Assembly (NCBI GenBank): GCA_014529385.2
Contig: CM043959.1
Location: 51,955,753 to 52,019,752 of the forward strand
Length of the DNA stretch: 64,000 nt
DNA from: Adiantum capillus-veneris
Taxonomy: Eukaryota > Streptophyta > Polypodiopsida > Polypodiales > Pteridaceae
Direction: 5' to 3'
The stretch's first letter is position 1, and every line of letters begins with the position of its first letter. The notes beneath the pieces were generated by a model. It made no database searches, had not been told where the DNA came from, and was given only the letters and a program-made list of their open reading frames with translations. A program made the position numbers and the translations under genes. Positions 56,521 through 64,000 of the stretch are shown here, in pieces.

Positions 56521-56637
56521 CTTCTCCACATGAAAGGTCAATACATAATGTCCGATGGTCATATTCCAGTGTCCATTGGCCAAACATAAAACTCTTTATG
56601 TGATACATGATGGCTTCGGAGAGTAGCATATAGTCAA

Positions 56638-57250
56638 TCACACTATCCCGTTATGTTTCCTACATTTATATCCATTGGTTCCACTCCACAAAGATACACC
56701 ATTGGCAATGAGTATACCCGTGCTATTACACATGTGTAAAAGTAACTTTTCATAGTGGTCCGGCTCTTTTTCATCCCTTGAAGTACGATCATACAAGTAA
56801 ACTTCCTCCAACTCCCTTGAAATGTATGGCATATCAAATTGTTGAGTATCATGTTGCAATGTATTTGTGCAAGCATTCATATCCCCAAATACAATAACAT
56901 CACCTTCGCCTTTGAAATAAGAAATGTCCTCTTCTAAATCAAAAAATGGATGATCTCTATCCATGCAAGCATAAAGGGAGAATCATGATGAGAGGAATGT
57001 AGTAACCGGCTACAAAAATGGGTGCTATTTTTGGTGTCATAATTTTCAGCCATACATAATGTTTGTACTTGTCATCTTTGACAATTGATCCAAAATCTTT
57101 CAATCCTTTCTTAACCATACATGCTATCCCTCCTTACTCTCTTCGTTGCTTGAGATTCTTTGACCACATCAATGAATGTACACCGGCTTTGCTTGTTAGT
57201 TCATCAATGCCAGCCCTCGCATTCCATTGGGTATCCATTACAATTTCAAA
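56638..57250 (-). pseudogene. LINE ORF2 N-terminal endonuclease domain, truncated
   Basis: The open part 56638-56964 has DISYFKGEGDVIVFGDMNACTN, the G-D-x-N-A motif of the exonuclease-endonuclease-phosphatase fold, then HYEKLLLHMCNSTGILIANG, as in LINE endonucleases (LL.LC...GL.I.NG). Upstream, in broken frames, are GIACMVKKGLKDFGSIV and PIFVAGYYIP. The family nicks target DNA to prime reverse transcription. The domain ends before its final His-containing motif; RT is absent. Confidence 0.75.
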
Positions 57251-57293
57251 AGCATATTTTCAATTGTAACTCAGTCTCATAGGTCACGTATCC

Positions 57294-58129
57294 CTATTTT
57301 CTCGAAGGACTTGCCTCCTCCTTGGGCACATTTTCTTCGTGAGAGATCTCCTTGTTTTTCTTATTCTTTTTCTCATATGCCTTGTGACGCATATTTTGTT
57401 TCTTAATAGTGCGATCTTCACATACAAAACATTTTGTATCCCTCAAATTGATCCAACTATTATCAAGGATAATCTCTCGTTTGGCCTCATCCGGCATGGT
57501 GCATACAATTGGCCATTCTCCCGAGCGAGTACACACTCTATGTGCTCCATAGACCATAACTCCGGACATGTCAAAGTGGGTTTTGAAGAAATCTTTGATA
57601 TAATGGCAAGACAAGGAGACGTCTCTAACTTCTATTCAGGAATTTCATGAATAACAATGTTTTTGGAACGTCGCTCCCGTTCCGTCAACTCCTCCACATC
57701 CACATTCTCAACATTCTTTGTTTGAGCCATAGCTTGCATGAGTGAGGAATTAGGAACCACATTGTTACCACATACATCAGACCAAGACTTATTTGTGCAT
57801 ACATTTTTCATGTCACATACATCCCGGCTCATGGTGTCAAATTTTTCCTCTTTCAATACATGGTCATGCTCTACTTTGCTCATGCGCTCCTTCAATACAT
57901 TCAAGTTCACAAGAGAGCGTTTAAGTTGCATCAAACCTATTTTTTGCATCTCAAGTGTCCTCTTGAGATTCTCATTCTCAACCACAAGTACCCTTAGTGT
58001 GCCATTCTCCATTGCAAGTGCCCATAAGTCTTCGCCTTGTTTGTTTACGATTTCTTGCAACGATACCAAGTATGCCATGATCATGGTTTCGATGTCGTTG
58101 GTTGGGTGGTTGTGTTGCAATCTCCACAC
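57294..58129 (-). pseudogene. LINE ORF1 protein with coiled coil and RRM-like domain
   Basis: 58129-57632 (165 codons) begins with a coiled coil (ENGTLRVLVVENENLKRTLEM, NLNVLKERMSKVEHDHVL) and ends ELTERERRSKNIVIHEIPE. A single frameshift/stop leads to 57614-57294 with YIKDFFKTHFDMSGVMVYGAH, PIVCTMPDEAKREIILDNSW, DTKCFVCEDRTIKKQNMRHK and a Lys-rich tail. The R-x-x-N-I-V-I-H-x-I-P-E motif and following segment match the RNA-binding domain of L1-like ORF1 proteins. Such proteins bind the element's RNA. Confidence 0.75.
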
Positions 58130-58438
58130 TTAGGAGATTTTGGATCATTTTCCACAATCGTTGTGGACCTTGTTGAAGAAGAAGAACCCTTGTGAGTGTT
58201 GGAAGACATTGTATGTAAAATAAGAGATGAGAGTCAACTTTCTTGAACCTCTTCACTTCAAAAATGCTGCTACAAAAATGCCTTTCATAACTCTAAAAAA
58301 TTCTATCTTTACATCAATGCCTAGAGGGCATCATGCTCTTCATTTGAGGTGATAGATCACCCAAATTGGAGATTAGATGAAGAAGTTATGATCAAACGAG
58401 TGAATTGTTGTCTACTAGGTCAAAAAATGACTGCACTA

Positions 58439-58620
58439 GAGAGAGAGAGAGAGAGAGAGAGAGGAGGAAGAGGAGGAAATGAAATTGCAAGATAGGTAGA
58501 AAGAAAAGGAGGTATAGGGATAGAGAGAGAGAAACTAACAGAAGCATGGACACAAAGAGAAGTGGAGAGAGAAGTGATAGAAATGGAGAGCTAGAGGGAT
58601 AGATATGGTGAAATAGGGAA

Positions 58621-58693
<73 letters not shown>

Positions 58694-58770
58694 GAGGAAG
58701 GAGTTTAACGAGAGGTACGGGTAGAGAGAAAGGGGGAAATAGATGGGTAGAGAGAGAGAGAGAAATAGAT
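58439..58770. repeat. AG-rich region with (AG)n runs
   Basis: AG repeats at 58439-58463 and 58625-58687 within purine-rich DNA. Upstream, 58.2-58.44 kb is likely LINE leader without recognisable coding content. Confidence 0.95.
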
Positions 58771-58849
58771 AGAGAGAAAATCATGTATAACCATTCCTAA
58801 TCTTCTCACGATAATGGAACAAACCCTTAAATCTAGAGGAGATTCTTTG

Positions 58850-59643
58850 GAGGTGGTCTTTTCTACTCCAGAGAGAGACCAAATCAACAATGTGCAAAAT
58901 GCCAAGCATGTTGCTTGAGGGGGGGATGGACCTTCAAAGAGGCAGATTGCAAATGGACGAGGTACCATCCACATAGTATGCTCCAACATTCAAGCCTCAT
59001 GTGAGAGAGTGGAGGCATCTCAAGTTTCCTACAGAGAGAGCATTCACGGGTTGAGCCATTTACAACATGAGCAAGGGGTTAATCATCACCGTTTAGAGGG
59101 AAAAATGCAAATACAAATCAATGGTATTTTGCAGCAACAAAACTCAATGCACGAACAACTTTCTGACATAAAAAGCAACCAAAAAAAATCATGAGTCCCT
59201 TAGAGAGGTCTCTTCTTGAGAACAAACCTGACAAAGATAGCATGGATTTAAAAACCATTGTGTCTAAATTGCAAAGCACCAACAAAAACTTCATTGCCGT
59301 AGCAATACAACATAATACATGTGCCTCTGAAGTCAGATCTATCATAAACAAGCTCAATGCCTTGGTGTCAACCCATTGGCCCAAGACAGGGCTTAATGTG
59401 AGTGGAGATGTTCCATCAGCAAGGGGCCCCTCACAGGAAGTGAATAATCTAGTGTATGATAATACTCACGTCTTTCTCATTTATAGGCTTTTCGGATCTT
59501 CATGTTCTTCTATCTCATTTATAGGCTATGGGGATCTACATTTTGGTGGATTTGCAAATATTGAATATTTCTGTCATGTATGTAGTGGATACGAATTTGC
59601 TCACAATTCTTGGTTGTCCTTTTTTGATACTACATTTTGGTAG
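58850..59643 (+). pseudogene. Coiled-coil ORFs, unrecognised
   Basis: One frame (about 58870-59194) reads DQINNVQNAKHVA, a stop, GGDGPSKRQIANGRGTI, then HHRLEGKMQIQINGILQQQN, and ends KSNQKKS. An overlapping frame (59191-59643) continues with LLENKPDKDSMDLKTIVSKL, VAIQHNTCASEVRSIINKLN, THWPKTGLNVSGDVPSARGP. The first part has coiled-coil character. It resembles the N-terminal parts of ORF1- or gag-like proteins only in general composition. The downstream 60.4-61.1 kb ORF1-like relic may belong to the same element. Confidence 0.35.
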
Positions 59644-59665
59644 GGGATACATGATGAGCTCTATA

Positions 59666-59670
<5 letters not shown>

Positions 59671-59713
<43 letters not shown>
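59671..59713. repeat. (TC)n microsatellite
   Basis: About 43 bases of CT repeat. Confidence 0.97.
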
Positions 59714-59714
<1 letters not shown>

Positions 59715-59859
59715 AAATTGTGGCCATAACATGTTGAAAGAAGTGCTCTCCAAAGTTGTGTTATGCACCAACTCTCTCCCCCTCTCTCTCGCTCTTTCTA
59801 TTAGATCCTCTCTCTTTGTCTCAAAGTGGTCATGCTAATTTGGTGCACAAACTCCCTCC

Positions 59860-59978
<119 letters not shown>

Positions 59979-60095
59979 CTCTATCATCAAAGAGAGAGGA
60001 GCATAGTTGGAAAATCCTCTCTTCCTTCCAAAAATTTGGTCATACTCTCTCCAAAGTTGTTTTATACACCATCTCCCCTAGGTGTAAGGGCAGCC

Positions 60096-60097
<2 letters not shown>

Positions 60098-60133
<36 letters not shown>
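60098..60133. repeat. Poly-G run of 36 bases
   Basis: Uninterrupted guanines. Long G homopolymers are rare in nuclear DNA, can fold as stacked G-quartets, and are also prone to sequencing error, so the true length is uncertain. Confidence 0.9.
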
Positions 60134-60134
<1 letters not shown>

Positions 60135-60396
60135 AGCTCCCAAAGAGCTATCCTGCATCCAACTCACCAGCAGCCTCATAGCCTTGCCTGACAACACCTA
60201 TCTCGCGATGCAGCAGAGCCTACAACCTGCAGCACAGCTACCGGCCTCGCAATTACGAGGATGCTCTGAATTGCCTGCAGGCAGACCTAGGGAATCTTGC
60301 CTGCAGAAGATCCTTGTGTGCATTAACAGAATGTGCCTTGTGCACACAAAGGGGCAACACCAAAGCTTGTCAAATCAGTGAATCAGTGGTAAAGTC

Positions 60397-61100
60397 ATGA
60401 CCACTCGGGCCTCATCCCCACGGAAGCTCACGTTTTTCGGAGTCGTAGCGACTCCACCAAAAGTGGACAGCACCACCCAGCTTCAGCATGAAGTCGAGAG
60501 GCTCCATAAGGAGAATGACGAGTTAAAACATCGACTTGCCACAATTGAGTGTTGTCTCAGAGCAATAGAAAAGTGCAAGAGTGAAGAAATGGAACACATG
60601 GAAGCCATGCTCACTAAAGCCAAGGCGGAGGTAGAGACCACCCTCACAAAGAAAGTCAAAATGCAAGTACATGAAGTCAACTCTTGCAAGGTTGAGGACC
60701 ATGTAGCATTTTTGCTATGATCAAGAAGACATTTCCCTCAATGTTCGCATTGGTGGGCTTACCAATGATTGGAAAGGGGAGAGTGACACCACATTCCATA
60801 AGTCCTTTCCCCGAATTCAAGCGGCAATCCCCATGGTTTAATGGAATGAAGAGTCAATTACCACTCTTGCGCACGAGCATTGAACCAACCATGCCATCCT
60901 CACCTTCAAGACCAAAGCGGCTTGAATCAAACTACTCAAGCAATCAAAGCTTCTCAAGGACACTAGATGTTGGTTTGCAGAAGATCTCACCTACCCAACT
61001 CAAACACAAGAAAGTAGAACTTGAAAAAGTATGTAAAGTACGGGCAGTAGGGAAATGGGCAGTGTATCAGGGAGGTAAGGCCATTATCCAAGAGTTTTAA
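60397..61100 (+). pseudogene. ORF1-like protein (coiled coil plus RNA-binding C-terminus), frameshifted
   Basis: 60397-60720 (107 codons) reads TRASSPRKLTFFGVVATPPK, then a coiled coil (TTQLQHEVERLHKENDELKH, CKSEEMEHMEAMLTKAKAEV). Shifting frame near 60715 gives CYDQEDISLNVRIGGLTNDW, HKSFPRIQAAIPM, a stop, ESITTLAHE, NHAILTFKTKAA, a stop, IKLLKQSKLLKDTRCWFAED. Shifting again near 60985 gives SPTQLKHKKVELEKVCKVRA, GKWAVYQGGKAIIQEF and a stop at 61098-61100. Coiled coil, then R-I-G-G-L, then a C-terminal AEDLTPTQ...GKWAVYRG pattern is typical of LINE-type ORF1 proteins. No ORF2 follows. Confidence 0.6.
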
Positions 61101-61287
61101 ACTCCCAAGCTGGCTTGCCTCTCACCTGCCCCCTCTTAGGACTTGCGTTTGTCTTCCCCTTTTTTTACCCCTTGTTGAACCCTCACTCCTTAACTTAGAT
61201 GTATGTTACAAACCAATTAGAAGGAACCCGTTGTAATGTTTTGCTTTTGGTCCCATAAGTCATATTTGACCTCCATGGATGATAATT

Positions 61288-61350
<63 letters not shown>

Positions 61351-61437
61351 CCTTATGGCGGTTAGATGCATTCAAAACATACTTGACAGGGAGAGAATCT
61401 TTTTCTCTCCTCTCTCTCCCTCTCTCCCTCAAAGCAT

Positions 61438-61484
<47 letters not shown>

Positions 61485-61584
61485 AGGGAGGGAGGGAGTT
61501 ATTTATGTAAATTATGCATCTGAAACATTCTAAAAGGCCCATGTGGGAGGGGGGATATCCTCTCTTCCTTCCACAACCTTGGCC

Positions 61585-61658
<74 letters not shown>

Positions 61659-61662
61659 TTTC
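61288..61662. repeat. Cluster of (TC)n, (AG)n and (GGGA)n repeats
   Basis: TC run 61290-61348, AG run 61441-61478 followed by GGGA repeats to 61497, and TC run 61588-61654. The opposed TC and AG runs could pair with each other. Confidence 0.97.
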
Positions 61663-61769
61663 CATCATGAAAGAGAGATGGACATAGTTGGAAAATCCAC
61701 TCTTACTTTCACAAATTTGACCATACTCTCTCCTTAATTCTCCACATTTGAGAGTACTTATAAGAGTTC

Positions 61770-63956
61770 TTTTTTGGATAGATGGTTATTGGTCCGAAGG
61801 TGTTGTCTCCTAGACATGCAAGACATAGTAGGACCTGTCAAGCCTCTCGAGCTACACGACGTGAAGCAGAAAGAAATAGATTTTGACGCTCTCTGGGGGG
61901 GGGGATTAATGTAGCTCGCTTGGAAGATTGCCAGCATTTGATAAATGTGAATCAATGCAATGAATTTTCTCAGGGATGGGCTACAATGGATGTAGATATT
62001 GATTCAATGCTTCTGCAAAATTTTGAGGAGATTGAAATGAGAAGAAATTTGAAAGCCAATAATGGAGATGTTTGTGGGGAGTCCATAATTGTCTCTAGAG
62101 AGGGAGATTACTCCAAAGTTGAGACATATTTCCTATCCATCGACTACTTATATCCTAAAAACGCATCCTTGATGCATATCTCTATGTTGTCATTTTTTCA
62201 CAAAAAGTCTATACTTCACAACATAGGCAGCTTGGATTTTTCATGTTCCCTTTGTGGTGCTTTTGCTTCAAAGATAGAAGCAAAGACTATTCGCACATTT
62301 GTGGGAAAGAGTTCTTGCAACTCAGGGAGTGTTTCTTTGCTGCCATTATGTGAACCTCCTTTAGAATTAAGAGAATTAATGCACGGGGGTAATACTAGAA
62401 GCAAGAAATTCCTAAAACATATCAGAGCATACGATAGTGTGTTGGTATTTGCTTCTTTAGAATCTCATATATATGAATCTCTCTATCAAAGAAAAGGAAT
62501 CTATACCTTCAAAGTGCATGGATCTATCTATCATAAAATTGGTCCATTGATGCCAGAAGAACAATCAGATCAAATCCCTCGCTTTGCTTAGTTGTATTTT
62601 TTTGACACTGAGAATGAGTTGCAAAATAGGATGTAACATGTTTCTAAACTTAAAGGAGATGTTTTGGAAAGCTTGCACTCAATGATGCATCGAGTAAATC
62701 CGTATGTTCAAGCTTTCAGGCAGTTTGCTACAATGGTTCAAACTTCCAATATTCTATCGTTAGGATGTTCATCACTAAGAAACATACAAATGGCTGGCAA
62801 TAGGTGTGAAAGTTGCTACAATCATGCCTGATCAAGGGGACGAGAGTAACATTGGCCATCGTGATATTGTGCTGAACCTTTTTGGTGGTGGTCTAAAAAG
62901 AATCTCAAATTGCCACAGGTCGTACATGCCTCTCTTATATATGTTTCTATTTCCAAGTGGTGAAGAAGGTTGGAATTCCTACATACCACGATTGGACAGG
63001 CCACGAGAAAACAAAAAGCAAGCACATGAGAATACAAGGTATATTTCTACAATGAATTTCTACAAGTATAGATTGCAAATCAAGGATGCCACGACACAAT
63101 GTCTTCTACGTGGTGGTAGGCTATTGCAATAATAAATTTGTGATGCATATAGTTGTATGGAGAAGTTGAGGCTTTTATGGGTTTGCAATCATTAGAGTGA
63201 TCTATGCAGTGAAGTGTATCAAGGTTTGATAGACATGATCAAAGCAAGAGATGGAGCAGGGATGATAGAGAACCGTTATTGGGTGCTAATGTTAGAAGGA
63301 GGGTTGTATTGCCTTCTTCTTATGTTGGTGGTCCATGCTATATGCACCAACTTTATCAGGATTCCATGGCAATTGTATGCAAAAGAGGCAAAGCCGATCT
63401 CTTCATAACATTCACATGCAATCTTGGATGGAAGGAGATAGAAGACGTATTACTGCCGGGACAAACCTCCAATGTGATCATCCTGACCTTACTGCACATA
63501 TTTTCTACCATAAGTTCAAGGATTTGATGGGCTTGTTGATTAAGAAAGATATTTTTTTAAGGTCATTGGACAATTTTTTTGTGATTAAGTTCCAAAAGAG
63601 AGGCCTTCCTCATGCCCACATTCTATTGATACTTGCTCCCGAGTACAAACCAACAGAGACAGCCCATTATGATAAGATGGTGTGTGCAAAGCTTCCTAAT
63701 AAGGTGATGTTTCCACAGCTGTATGACATTACCAGTTGGCGTAATGTACATGGTCCGTGTGGAAACTTGAATAAAAATGTTCCATGTATGGTAGAGAGAA
63801 AGTGCAGGTTTAAATACCCTCGAGGCTTCAATGCATCAAGTACTGTGGATAGGGAGGGATACCCAACATACATGAGGAGGGATGATGGAAATCACACTAA
63901 TTATAAGAAAGTGCAAATGGATAATAAATGGATTGTTCGATACAATCCATTTGGTG
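61770..63956 (+). mobile_element. Helitron Rep/helicase N-terminal half, decayed and truncated
   Basis: Helitrons move as single-stranded DNA using a Rep nuclease fused to a helicase. The long frame 61920-62591 (223 codons) has FSCSLCGAFASKIEAKT, GSVSLLPLCEPPLELRELM, KKFLKHIRAYDSVLVFASLE, YTFKVHGSIYHKIGPLMPEE, and past a stop LYFFDTENELQNRM: the Helitron N-terminal block in order. Later come RSYMPLLYMFLFPSGEEGW (62920-62970), FITFTCNLGWKEIE (63400-63440), the Rep HUH motif RGLPHAHILLIL (His codons 63611-63613 and 63617-63619) and YDKMVCAKLPN. Many frameshifts occur between blocks. Upstream (about 61790-61870) RTCQASRATRREAERNRF resembles the Helitron N-terminal basic region. Homology breaks off after KWIVRYNPF at about 63953; helicase motifs would lie beyond. 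Confidence 0.85.
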
Positions 63957-64000
63957 ACATTAGGAAAAATATGAACCCCAAAAAAGGGCCCTTTAGGGTC
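63957..64000 (-). other. Possible foreign sequence interrupting the Helitron
   Basis: Helitron proteins normally continue Y-N-P-x-L, but here the sequence changes after YNPF. Bases 63958-63983 are identical to 39915-39940 in the family X element, so a related fragment may begin here. The window ends too soon to decide. Confidence 0.35.

Larger units (their letters stand above)
56638..58215 (-). mobile_element. LINE (non-LTR retrotransposon) fragment: ORF1 and endonuclease start
   Basis: On the minus strand, an ORF1 protein with coiled coil and RRM-like part (58129-57294) is followed by an apurinic-endonuclease-like region (about 57250-56638). The RT that should come next is missing: the sequence ends at the junction with the plus-strand chromovirus at about 56.6 kb. 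Frameshifts interrupt both ORFs. Confidence 0.75.

Overview
This window looks like repeat-dominated nuclear DNA of a land plant. The evidence is plant-type Ty3/gypsy retrotransposons (chromoviruses with a chromodomain and Tat-type elements with a second RNase H), a Helitron, LINE pieces, dense (AG)n/(TC)n/(CA)n microsatellites and spliced-looking exons. It contains no prokaryotic operons, rRNA, tRNA or CRISPR array that I could recognise. Many divergent Ty3 lineages together with very abundant AG/TC repeats would suit a fern, lycophyte or gymnosperm, but the clade is a guess. I see no clearly intact single-copy host gene.

Layout. 0.1-3.4 kb (+): decayed gag-protease element, family X. 3.5-5.8 kb (+): unrecognised spliced-gene relic. 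6.3-6.7 kb: microsatellites. 7.5-9.7 kb (-): multi-exon relic with the hallmarks of a class beta amino-DNA methyltransferase. 9.8-16.2 kb (-): chromovirus with gag, protease, RT, RNase H, integrase and chromodomain. 16.6-17.2 kb (-): LTR-like DNA with a small acidic ORF. 17.4-23.3 kb (-): long pol-bearing element with a second protease-like domain after the integrase. 23.3-27.4 kb (+): an oppositely oriented relative, again with a post-integrase protease, plus a large hairpin and four related short palindromes. 27.5-33.2 kb (+): Tat-type element with dual RNase H. 35.5-40.1 kb (-): second family X copy with coiled-coil ORFs and no RT. 40.3-42.9 kb (+): minisatellites and an unrecognised gene with a tandemly duplicated segment. 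43.3-43.7 kb: two related foldback hairpins. 44.1-46.0 kb (-): unrecognised multi-exon ORFs. 46.1-48.8 kb: about 650-bp direct repeats around a chromovirus integrase fragment. 48.9-49.6 kb: minisatellite. 50.2-50.7 kb: LTR plus primer-binding site. 52.3-56.5 kb (+): badly decayed chromovirus. 56.6-58.2 kb (-): LINE ORF1 and endonuclease. 58.9-61.1 kb (+): coiled-coil ORFs, one resembling a LINE ORF1 protein. 61.8-63.95 kb (+): Helitron Rep/helicase N-terminal half.

Almost every coding stretch is broken by stops or frameshifts, and several lesions look like C-to-T or G-to-A changes, which fits methylation-driven decay. The observations most worth a second look are the bacterial-type DNA methylase relic, the protease-like domain with repeated W-V/I-P-K motifs downstream of integrase in two opposed elements, the 137-bp hairpin, the set of 20-22-bp palindromes, and the RT-less gag-protease-coiled-coil family. 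All calls come from reading motifs by eye; no database search was possible.
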